NCBI GenBank assembly: GCA_036675345.1
Contig: JAKFFE010000018.1
Coordinates: forward strand, 124,001-188,000
Length of the DNA: 64,000 bases
Reading direction: 5' to 3'
From: JALYOC01 sp036675345
GTDB taxonomy: Bacteria > Myxococcota > Myxococcia > Myxococcales > Myxococcaceae
The translations under genes and the position numbers were made by a program. Shown piece by piece: positions 32,656 to 40,900 of the stretch. Positions within the stretch are counted from its first letter, which is position 1. Every line of letters begins with the position of its first letter. Under the pieces are notes generated by a model, which saw only the letters and a program-made list of their open reading frames with translations, ran no database searches and had not been told where the DNA came from.

Positions 32656-33959
32656 CGGTTCCTCCCCGCCATCGCCTGCAGCTCGGCGCGGGCCAGCCGG
32701 TAGTCGAAGCGCGCGCCCACCTGGTTGGTCTGCGCCTCCACCACGCTGGCCTGGGAGGCCAACAGGTCCAGCATGGTGGTCACCCCCAGCCGGTAGCGTT
32801 CCTGCTGCACCCGCAGATCCTCCGCCGCCACCTCCACCGACTTCTGGGCCAGCGCGATCCGCTGCTGGGCCAGCCGCAACGTCCCCAGCAGCTGTTCGGC
32901 GTCCGAGCGCACCCCGCGGCGGGTGTCCGCCAGGGTGGCGGAGGCCACGGTCTCCTGCACCCGGGCCCGCTCCATCGACTCCTCCCGCCGGAACCCATCG
33001 AAGATTGGATAGGACAGCCCCAGCCGCACCGACCACCCGGTGACGCCCGGAAACACCGGCGCGCCGGCGCCGAAGGCGGACCAGTCGTAGCCTGCCCCCA
33101 GTCCCACCTGCGGCAGGTACCCGCTGCGGGCCACCTGCACCCCGGCCCCGGCGGTCCGCACCGCGGCCTCCGCGGCCACCACCTCCGGAGCGGACTGCAC
33201 CAGGGCAGTCACCAGCGCCTCGGCGTCCAACGGTTCATCCTCCGGGGCCGACCCGGCGGCCGCCTCCACCGGGGCCTCGGCGCCGATCGCCCTCCCCAGC
33301 GCGAAGGCCGCGTTCTCCCGCTCGGTGCGCGCCTCGATCAGCGACTGCTGGGCGGTGTTCAGCTCCAGCTCCGCCCGCAGCACGTCCGAGCGGGTGGCCG
33401 CCCCCGCCCGGGCCTTGCGCTGCGCGGCCTCCAGTCCCTCCTGGGCGCGCTTGAGCCGGGCCTGCGCCACCTCCTCCAGCTCGCGGCCCCGCAGGCCCAG
33501 ATAGAAGGTCTGCTCCACGGTCAGCGCCACCTGGGCCGCGTCCAGCCGCAGGCCCGCCTCGGCGCTGGACGACTGCGCCTGGGCCTGCTCGCGCTGGGCG
33601 CTGCGCCGGAAGCCGGTGAACAGGTCCCAGTTCACCGACACCCCCGCGCCCAGTCCCATCCCGCTGCGGGCGGCGACCGAGGAGCTGGCGCTGGCCGTCA
33701 GCCGGGGCAGGTAGTTGCCGAAGGCGGTTCGCTCCGCCGCCGCCGCCACCCGCCGGTCTCCCTGGGCCCGCACCACCCGCGGGTCGGCCTTCAGTGCCCG
33801 CTCGATGGCCTCCGGGAGCGTGACCTGGTTCCGGGGCGGCTGCTGCCCCAGCGCCTGGAGGGGCAGCAGTCCCAGCAACACCGCCGCCAGCCCCCAGATG
33901 GGCCCCGCGCTTGCACCAGATGCCCGTACGATGCTCCCCGTCTGCCTGTCCGCCCTCAT
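32652..33959 (-). CDS. TolC-family outer-membrane efflux protein
   Basis: A 435-residue outer-membrane channel and the first gene of the efflux operon. A signal peptide (IWGLAAVLLGLLPLQALGQ) precedes two internally repeated TolC halves rich in long helices (LPEAIERALKADPRVVRAQGDRRVAAA; ARAGAATRSDVLRAELELNTAQQ; SAPEVVAAEAAVRTAGAG; SVEVAAEDLRVQQERYRLG). TolC trimers form a pore that docks to the MacA-type adaptor. ATG 33959 is chosen because AAGG lies a few bases upstream and the signal peptide follows. It is transcribed away from the histidine kinase, with about 110 bases between. Confidence 0.92.
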   Translation of the reverse strand: MRADRQTGSIVRASGASAGPIWGLAAVLLGLLPLQALGQQPPRNQVTLPEAIERALKADPRVVRAQGDRRVAAAAERTAFGNYLPRLTASASSSVAARSGMGLGAGVSVNWDLFTGFRRSAQREQAQAQSSSAEAGLRLDAAQVALTVEQTFYLGLRGRELEEVAQARLKRAQEGLEAAQRKARAGAATRSDVLRAELELNTAQQSLIEARTERENAAFALGRAIGAEAPVEAAAGSAPEDEPLDAEALVTALVQSAPEVVAAEAAVRTAGAGVQVARSGYLPQVGLGAGYDWSAFGAGAPVFPGVTGWSVRLGLSYPIFDGFRREESMERARVQETVASATLADTRRGVRSDAEQLLGTLRLAQQRIALAQKSVEVAAEDLRVQQERYRLGVTTMLDLLASQASVVEAQTNQVGARFDYRLARAELQAMAGRNR

Positions 33960-33981
33960 GGAACCTTGCACTTTGCACAGT

Positions 33982-34001
33982 GCGTACCGCCTGCGGTACG
34001 C
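33982..34001. promoter_or_regulatory. Perfect 9-bp inverted repeat in the efflux/kinase divergent region
   Basis: GCGTACCGC (33982-33990) and GCGGTACGC (33993-34001) are separated by two bases, about 22 bases upstream of the TolC-like ATG and 70 bases upstream of the kinase ATG. Such a dyad in a divergent control region is a plausible operator or activator site, perhaps for the adjacent NtrC-type regulator. Confidence 0.5.
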
Positions 34002-34033
34002 CCGAGAGCGCCTCCCGCTCCGATGCGGACCCC

Positions 34034-34047
34034 GCACCCCGGGTGCC
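34034..34047 (-). promoter_or_regulatory. Possible sigma-54 promoter for the efflux operon
   Basis: On the minus strand the bases read GGCACCCGGGGTGC from 34047 to 34034. The GG and GC of the -24/-12 elements are 10 bases apart as required, GGCAC matches the -24 core and TGC the -12 core. It lies about 75 bases before the TolC-like ATG, in front of a sigma-54 activator's neighbour operon. GC-rich DNA yields such matches by chance. Confidence 0.28.
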
Positions 34048-34070
34048 GAATCCGCACTGCGGGGTTCGCC

Positions 34071-35321
34071 ATGAGCGCCTGGAGGAGCCGCCCGGCCTGG
34101 GCGCCGCTGGCGGTGGGGGCGGTGGTGAGCGGGGTGCTGCTGGCCTCCACCTGGTTCATCCACCTCAGCGTCCGCGACGCCTCCGAGCTGACCGCGCGCG
34201 GGCTGGGAGAGGTGTTCGTCCTCTCCGGCTGGCAGAACCTGGGCGGCATCAACTTCCCGCCCAGCCCGGAGGACCTGCAGGCCTTCCTGGTCAGTCACCA
34301 GGAGGACGGGCTGCGCTTCGTGGCCGTGTACTCCGATTCGAACACCGAGCTGGCCTCGGCCGGGGAGGCCCACGGCGAGGGGATGGCCGAAGGGCTGACC
34401 CTCAAGGGGGATCGCGCCCGGCTGGTGGGGAGGATCCGGGCCCGCCGTCCGCAGTTCGGCCGCCGCCCGCAGGGAGAGGAACGCGGAGATCGCCCGCGCA
34501 CCCCGCCACGGATCGTCTACGAGTTCGAGCCGCTGGCCGCGCTGGAGTTGCAGCGTCGTTCGCGGGACCTGTTCTTCGTCTCCGCGCTCTCCTGCCTGGG
34601 GGTGATGGGGCTGGCCTTCGCGCTCTCGCGCACCCTGGGGCAGCGGGAGAGGATGCGCGAGGAGCTGGAACACGGACGCCGGCTGGCGGCGCTGGGTTCG
34701 ATGTCCGCGGTGCTGGCGCACGAGCTGCGAAACCCGCTGGCCTCCCTCAAGGGCCACGCCCAGTTGCTGGCGGAGACCGTGGAGGGCGATCAGCGGCTTC
34801 ACCCCCAGGCGGACCGGGTGGTCTCCGAGGCGGTGCGGCTGGAGCGGCTGATGAACGACCTGCTGTTGTTCGTGAAGAGCGGGGAATTGCGTCGCGCGGC
34901 GGTGGACCCGGCGGCGATCTTGCGGGCGGCGGCGGAGACCACCGGTCCGGCGCAGATCGACCTCCAGCTTCCCGCCGCCGTCCAGACCGCGCGGTTGGAT
35001 CCCGAACGGGTGCAGCAGGCACTGGAGAACGTGCTCCGCAACGCGCTGCAGGCCAGCCCGCCCGAAGGCCGGGTGACCGCGCAGCTGCGCTGGGAGGGCG
35101 GAGAGGTGATCTACTCCATCCGGGACACCGGCCCGGGGATCACCGCCGGCGAGGAGGCGCGGATCTTCGAGCCCTTCGTCACCCACAAGATCAAGGGGAT
35201 CGGCCTGGGGTTGGCGATCACCCGGCGGATCATCGAACAACACGGAGGGCAGATCCTCGCGCGCAACCGGGACACCGGCGGCGCCGAGTTCGAGCTGCGC
35301 CTCCCTTCCAGGGAGCAGTGA
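34071..35321 (+). CDS. Sensor histidine kinase (NtrB-like, two-helix sensor)
   Basis: A 416-residue membrane kinase. Membrane helices are at residues ~13-33 (LAVGAVVSGVLLASTWFI) and ~165-190 (LFFVSALSCLGVMGLAFALS), with a ~130-residue extracytoplasmic sensor between them. The dimerisation box holds the phosphorylated His in SAVLAHELRNPLASLKGHAQLL; the ATP lid shows LENVLRNALQAS (N box), DTGPGI (G1) and GIGLGLAITRRIIEQHGG (G2). No HAMP domain is evident. It ends 2 bases before the response-regulator ATG and is divergent from the efflux operon, so it probably senses a compound exported by that pump. Confidence 0.92.
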   Translation: MSAWRSRPAWAPLAVGAVVSGVLLASTWFIHLSVRDASELTARGLGEVFVLSGWQNLGGINFPPSPEDLQAFLVSHQEDGLRFVAVYSDSNTELASAGEAHGEGMAEGLTLKGDRARLVGRIRARRPQFGRRPQGEERGDRPRTPPRIVYEFEPLAALELQRRSRDLFFVSALSCLGVMGLAFALSRTLGQRERMREELEHGRRLAALGSMSAVLAHELRNPLASLKGHAQLLAETVEGDQRLHPQADRVVSEAVRLERLMNDLLLFVKSGELRRAAVDPAAILRAAAETTGPAQIDLQLPAAVQTARLDPERVQQALENVLRNALQASPPEGRVTAQLRWEGGEVIYSIRDTGPGITAGEEARIFEPFVTHKIKGIGLGLAITRRIIEQHGGQILARNRDTGGAEFELRLPSREQ

Positions 35322-35323
35322 CC

Positions 35324-36673
35324 ATGGCGCGCTTGTTGGTGGTGGACGACGAGGAGGGGATCCGCAGCTACCTCGCCGAGGCCCTGGCCCGCGACGGGCA
35401 CACCGTGCTCACCGCGGCGGATGGACTGGCCGCCTCCCGGCTGCTGGACCAGGAGGCCTTCGATCTGATCCTAACCGATCTGAAGATGCCGGGGATGGAC
35501 GGGATGGCGCTGTTGCAGAAGGTCCGCGCCGAGCAGCCGGACGCGGAGGTGATCATGCTCACCGCCCACGGGTCGATCGAGAACGCGGTGGCGGCGATGC
35601 GGGCCGGCGCCTACGACTACCTGACCAAGCCGGTGGGCAGCCCCGCCGAGCTGCGGCTGGTGGCCTCCCGGGCGCTGGAGCGGCGGGCGTTGCTGAACCT
35701 CAAGGCCACCGCCCGGGGACAGGGCAAGGGGGAGACCCTGACCTGGGGTGCGCCCAGCATGCTCCCGGTGGTGGCGGCGCTGCGCCGGGTGGCGGCCACC
35801 CAGGCCACGGTGCTGCTGCTGGGGGAGAGCGGGACCGGCAAGGAGGTGGCCGCCCGGGCGGTCCACACCTGGAGCGAGCGTGCCGAGGGCCCGTTCGTGG
35901 CGGTCAACTGCGCGGCGCTCACCGAGACCCTGCTGGAGAGCGAGCTGTTCGGCCACGAGAAGGGGGCCTTCACCGGGGCCAACGCCCAGCGCCGCGGCCG
36001 GATCGAGCTGGCGCAAGGGGGCACCTTCTTCCTGGACGAGATCGGCGAGCTGCGCCCGGCGATGCAGACCAAGCTGCTGCGGGTGCTGCAGGAGCGCCGG
36101 TTCGAGCGGGTGGGCGGCACCCGGACCCTGGAGGCGGACGTGCGCTGGGTGGCGGCCACCAACCGCGACCTGGGCCCGATGATGTCCCGGGGCGAGTTCC
36201 GCGAGGACCTCTACCACCGGCTGGCGGTGTTCCCGATCCAGCTGCCGCCGCTGCGCGACCGGCCGGAGGATCTGCCGCCCCTGGCCGCCGGGCTGCTGGA
36301 GCGGATCGGCGAGGAGCTGGGACGGCGGGGACTCAAGCTGAGTCCCTCCGCCCTGGCCGCGCTGCAGGCCCACCGCTGGCCGGGCAACGTCCGGGAGCTG
36401 CGCAACGTGCTAGAGCGCGCGGCGATCCTCTCCGACTCGCCGCTGATCGACAGCGTGCCCCTGCAGCTGCCGGGCACCGCACCCTCCCCCACCGCGGCCG
36501 CGCCGGGCCGGGTCCCGGAGGTCACCTTGGAGGAGCTGGAGCGGATGGCGATCACCCAGGCCATCGCCTCCGAGGGCGGCAACCGCAAGCGCGCCGCCGA
36601 GCGGCTGGGGATCGGGCTGCGGACCCTCTACGACAAGTTGAAGCGGTATGGGGAGACCGGGGGCGAGGAGTAG
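35324..36673 (+). CDS. NtrC-family sigma-54 activator response regulator
   Basis: A 449-residue regulator. The receiver domain (residues 1-120) has the acidic pair DDEEG, phospho-Asp in LILTDLKMPGMDG and the Lys in DYLTKPVG. The AAA+ domain (about 145-370) carries LLGESGTGKEVAARA (Walker A), GHEKGAFTGA (the sigma-54 contact loop) and GGTFFLDEIGEL (Walker B), then HRWPGNVRELRNVLERA. The C-terminal Fis-type helix-turn-helix is GGNRKRAAERLGIGLRTLYDKLKRYG. It is co-translated with the upstream kinase. Its presence implies a sigma-54 promoter nearby. Confidence 0.96.
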   Translation: MARLLVVDDEEGIRSYLAEALARDGHTVLTAADGLAASRLLDQEAFDLILTDLKMPGMDGMALLQKVRAEQPDAEVIMLTAHGSIENAVAAMRAGAYDYLTKPVGSPAELRLVASRALERRALLNLKATARGQGKGETLTWGAPSMLPVVAALRRVAATQATVLLLGESGTGKEVAARAVHTWSERAEGPFVAVNCAALTETLLESELFGHEKGAFTGANAQRRGRIELAQGGTFFLDEIGELRPAMQTKLLRVLQERRFERVGGTRTLEADVRWVAATNRDLGPMMSRGEFREDLYHRLAVFPIQLPPLRDRPEDLPPLAAGLLERIGEELGRRGLKLSPSALAALQAHRWPGNVRELRNVLERAAILSDSPLIDSVPLQLPGTAPSPTAAAPGRVPEVTLEELERMAITQAIASEGGNRKRAAERLGIGLRTLYDKLKRYGETGGEE

Positions 36674-36757
36674 TCGTCCCCGACGGTTCCGGGGGCCGCC
36701 AGCAGAGGGCTCCACCCGGAGCTGCTGCCCGGAGACGGCCGGTGCCCGCAAACACGA

Positions 36758-36792
36758 CTGCCGCGCGGACCCTTCTCGGATCGGCGCGGCAG
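36758..36792. terminator. Hairpin between convergent genes
   Basis: CTGCCGCGC (36758-36766) pairs with GCGCGGCAG (36784-36792) around a 17-base loop, in the 144-base gap between the stops of the NtrC-type regulator and the PLA2-like gene. Placement suggests a shared terminator; no T-run is seen. Confidence 0.4.
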
Positions 36793-36817
36793 CGGCACTT
36801 CACGACTTCGGTTTCGA

Positions 36818-37396
36818 CTACGGAGGGCCGTAGCCCTGCACGCGGGAGTTCAGCTCCACCGCGGTGGCGAAGATCTGCGCCCAGGTGCGGGACTTCCAGC
36901 GCTCGCCCATCCCGTCCTTGCCATTGGCGTGGGTGAACAGGTCGTCGCGGAACAGCTTGTCCGCCGCCTTGCGCGCTTCCGGCTTGAGCGGGGTGCCCTT
37001 GCGGTCGAAGTACCGGAGCAGGTCGTACCCGTAGTCGTGGGTCTTCGCCATCTTGTCGAAGTCCTCCACCGGGCCGATCCCACCGGGAGAGGAGGCGGCG
37101 CCCTCCGGGTCCTGCATCCGCGGACCACCGGGGGTCTGGATCAGGTACGGGGTGTAGCCCATCACCTGCTGGAAGTCCGCCGGCGGGGGACGCGCGCCGG
37201 TCAGGTACTCGTTCATCAGCTTGCCGTGGTCGCCGGCCGGAGCCGCCGCCACCGCCTGGGGCTTGGCCACCCCACCCACGAAGGTATCTGCCGAAACCGC
37301 GCCACCACGGACGGTGTTCGCCGGAGCGGGGGTGGACGCCTTGTCCTGCTGCGTCACGACTCGGAGGGGGGAGAGACCGTCGTTGCGGACGTTCAT
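36818..37396 (-). CDS. Small protein with phospholipase-A2-like His-Asp motif
   Basis: A 192-residue protein without a signal peptide. The first ~70 residues are Ala/Pro-rich and disordered-looking. The rest has GYTPYLIQTPGGPR, then SSPGGIGPVEDFDKMAKTHDYGYD near residue 120, followed by KPEARKAADKLFRDDLF. The order of a Gly-rich loop, a His-Asp-x-x-Tyr-Asp helix and a following helix resembles the Ca-binding loop and catalytic dyad of the phospholipase A2 superfamily, including the parvoviral capsid PLA2. The classic disulfide Cys residues are absent. ATG 37396 has GAGG nearby. The function is inferred only. Confidence 0.5.
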   Translation of the reverse strand: MNVRNDGLSPLRVVTQQDKASTPAPANTVRGGAVSADTFVGGVAKPQAVAAAPAGDHGKLMNEYLTGARPPPADFQQVMGYTPYLIQTPGGPRMQDPEGAASSPGGIGPVEDFDKMAKTHDYGYDLLRYFDRKGTPLKPEARKAADKLFRDDLFTHANGKDGMGERWKSRTWAQIFATAVELNSRVQGYGPP

Positions 37397-37470
37397 GGGA
37401 TCCTCGAAAAGGGAGACTCGCTGCATTGTCGTCGGATGTATGCAACAGTTGCGTCGAAAGGCCGGTTTGG

Positions 37471-37935
37471 ATGACGAACCAGAGCGAGTTCGAGGAGGCG
37501 GTGTCGCTGTTGACTGCCGGGGTGGCCTCCAGGGCCATCCCGATCCTCGAGGATCTGGCCAGAAAGGACCCCGCCTCCTGGCAGGTGGTCCACGCCCTGG
37601 CCCGGGCGGTGGACATGGAGGGCGATCAGCCCCGTGCCCAGCAGCTGCTGACCCAGGCCCACCGGCTGGCCCCCGGCGAGCCGGAGCCGGCCTGTGATCT
37701 GGCGATGTTCCTGTTGGCCACCGAGCAGGACGAGGCGGCCTGGCAGGTCCTGGAACCGGCACTGGCCGCGCACCCCCAGCATCCCCGGGTGAACCTCCAG
37801 GCGGCCATGGCCCAGGCCAAGAGCTCGCCGTCGCGGGCCCGGGTGTTCGCCGGACAGGCGCTGGAGACCGGGGACCCGGAGATCCAGGCCCAGGCCCGGG
37901 CCCTGTACGGGATTCTCGCCGCCCAGACGGTCTGA
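37471..37935 (+). CDS. TPR-like helical-repeat protein
   Basis: A 154-residue protein of Ala/Leu-rich helix pairs: FEEAVSLLTAGVASRAIPILEDLARKDPAS, VVHALARAVDMEGDQPRAQQLLTQAHRLAPGEP, CDLAMFLLATEQDEAAWQVLEPALAAHPQHP, a pattern close to degenerate tetratricopeptide repeats, used for protein contacts. It has no signal peptide or membrane helix. ATG 37471 is used; the purine stretch AAAGG lies about nine bases before it. It is divergent from the PLA2-like gene (74 bases apart) and 46 bases before the ElbD-like gene, with which it may be co-transcribed. Confidence 0.65.
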   Translation: MTNQSEFEEAVSLLTAGVASRAIPILEDLARKDPASWQVVHALARAVDMEGDQPRAQQLLTQAHRLAPGEPEPACDLAMFLLATEQDEAAWQVLEPALAAHPQHPRVNLQAAMAQAKSSPSRARVFAGQALETGDPEIQAQARALYGILAAQTV

Positions 37936-37981
37936 TCGGCGATTCCCTACCCGGCGCCCCTGGGCTAAAGGGGGCGCCTCG

Positions 37982-40900
37982 ATGGCCGAGTTCAACGTCA
38001 CCCAGATCCTGACCGGGAAGCGCATCCTTTTTTCGGGTGCCACCGGGTTTGTCGGCAAGGTCTCGCTGTCCATGCTGCTGCACCGGTATGGCGACGTGCT
38101 GGACAAGATCTACGTGCTGGTGCGGAAGGGCTCGGCCGTCTCCGCCGAACACCGCTTCCACGAGAAGATCGTCACCAGCGAGCCGTTCCAGCCGATCCGG
38201 GATCGCCTGGGTGAGGAAGGCGCCACCGCCTACTACCACCAGAAGTTCGTGGTCCTGGACGGGGACATCACCGATCCCTGGATGGGCCTGACCGACGAGC
38301 AGGTCAAGGAGCTGAAGGGCAAGGTGGACGTGGTGGTCAACTGCGCCGGGTTGGTGTCCTTCAACCCGTCCCTGGAGGTGGGCCTCAACGTCAACACCTA
38401 CGGGGTGCAGAACACGGTGGCCACCTGCCTGGAGTGGGACGTGCCGCTGGTGCACATGTCCACCGCCTTCGTGGCCGGCTCCAAGAGCGGGCTGATCTTC
38501 GAGGACGAGGAGGTGGTCGGCTACTTCCCCAAGAAGGACGAGCTGGACCCGCGCGACTTCTCCCTGGAGCAGGAGCTGGAGGACGCCAAGAAGATCGTGG
38601 CCCGGCTGCGCGAGCAGGCGGACGACAAGGCGCTGACCTCCACCTTCCGCAAGCGCGCCCTGGACCGGCTGACCGCGGAGGGACGGGATCCGGAGGACGA
38701 GAAGACCCTGCGGCTGGCGGTGGGCCGGGAGCGCAAGCTGTGGCTGACCACCCAGCTGGTGGAGGCGGGGATGGAGCGCGCCCGCCACTGGGGCTGGCCC
38801 AACACCTATACCTACACCAAGTCCCTGGGCGAGCAGGTGATGGCCAAGACCCCGGGCCTGCGCTACGCGATCGTCCGGCCCTCGGTGGTGGAGAGCGCGC
38901 TGCGCTTCCCCTTCCCCGGCTGGAACGAGGGCTTCACCACCTCCGCCCCGCTGGCCTTCGCCGGCCTCAAGGGTCAGCGGCAGATCCCCGCCGGGTTCAA
39001 GTCGATCCTGGACATCATCCCGGTGGACATGGTGGCCGGTTCGCTGATCGCGATCACCGCCCGCCAGTTGGTGGTCAGCGAGCGCCGCGTCTACCAGCAG
39101 GCCACCGGCGACTCGATGCCCTTCATCGCCGCCCGCTCGGTGGAGCTGGTGGGTCTGTACCGCCGCAAGTTCTTCCGCAACAAGACCAGCGGGTCCAAGC
39201 TGTGGAACGAGGTCAAGTCCCGCATCGAACCGGTGGCGGTCAGCAACACCCTCTTCCAGTCCACCTCCGCTCCGTTCTTCCTGCGGGGAGCCAAGAAGAT
39301 CAAGGAGGTGATCGACGAGGTCAAGCCTACCTGGGGCGCCCCCTCCCTCACCGCGTTCTTGGAGAAGACCCAGGACAAGCTGACCGACGTGGAGGAGCAG
39401 GCCACCTCGCTGACGATGCTGATCGACCTGTTCTTGCCCTTCATCTGGGAGAACCGGTTCGTCTACCGCTGCGACAACACCCGGTCCCTGTACGAGAACA
39501 TGGCGCCCGAGGATCGGGCCAAGATCCCCTGGGATCCGGACAAGCTGGACTGGCGGGAGTACTTCCTCAAGGTCCACCTCCCCGGGCTGGAGAAGTGGGT
39601 GTTCCCCGGCCTGGAGGAGGAGACCCAGCGGCGCAAGGTGATCCACGCCCACCGCGATCTGCTGGAGCTGTTCGAGGCCTCGGTGGAGAACTACCGGCAC
39701 CGGGTGGCGTTCCGGATGTGGGAGGGGGAGCGGGAGGAGCGCTTCACCTACGGTCAGGTGGATCGCTACGCGGCGCGGGTGGCGTCCTACCTGCTCAAGG
39801 CCGGGGTCAAGCAGGGCGAGCGGGTGATCCTGCTCTCCGAGAACCGCCCGGAGTGGGGGATCAGCTACTTCGGGATCCTGCGCGCGGGCGCCACCGTGGT
39901 CCCGGTGGATCCGGCGCTGAGCGAGGCGGAGGTGCTGAACATCGCCCGCCGCAGCGAGGCGAAGATCTGTCTGGTCAGCGAGCAGGCCCACACCGAGCAC
40001 CCGGGCCTGGCCCAGCTGCTGGAGAATGAGAAGCTGGCCTGCCGGATCGACTCGTTGGCCCAGGCGATGGCCGGGGACACGTCCTTCCCGGATCAGATCG
40101 GCCCGGTGAGGAAGATGGCGTCGGCGGATGAGGTGGCCTCGCTGATCTTCACCTCCGGGACCACCGGACAGCCCAAGGGGGTGATGCTCACCCACCGCAA
40201 CTTCGCGTCGCTGATCGCCAAGCTGGCCGGCGCCTTCGACCTGGGGGTGGGAGACGGGCTGCTCTCGGTGCTGCCGCTGCACCACACCTTCGAGTTCGCC
40301 GCCGGCTTCCTCACCCCGTTCCAGCAGGGCGCGGAGATCACCTACATCGACGATCTCACCGCCGACCGGCTGGGCGAGGTCTTCGAGACCGGGCGGATCA
40401 CCGCGATGATCGGCGTGCCCGCGCTGTGGCAGCTCTTGCACCGCAAGATCACCCAGGAGCTGGCCGAGCGGCCGCCGGTGGTGGAGCAGGCCATCGAGGC
40501 CCTGATGAGCACCAACGCCGAGCTGCGCAACCGCAGCGGGGTGAACCTGGGCAAGCTGCTGTTCTGGCCCATCCACCGCAAGTTCGGCGGGCACATGCGC
40601 TTCCTGGTCAGCGGCGGCTCGGCGCTCCCGGATGATGTGCACAAGGCCTTCCACGCCTTTGGCTTCAACATCGCCGAGGGCTACGGGCTGACCGAGGCCG
40701 CGCCGGTGCTCTCGGTGCAGGAGGCCGGCAACAAGCGGCTTCCGGGCAGCGTGGGCAAGGCGCTGCCGGGGATCGAGATCAAGATCGCCAACCCGGACAA
40801 CAACGGGATCGGCGAGGTGATCGCCAAGGGCCCCAACGTGATGGCCGGCTACTTCGGCGACCGCGCGGCCACCGAGGCGGTGATCAAGGACGGCTTCCTC

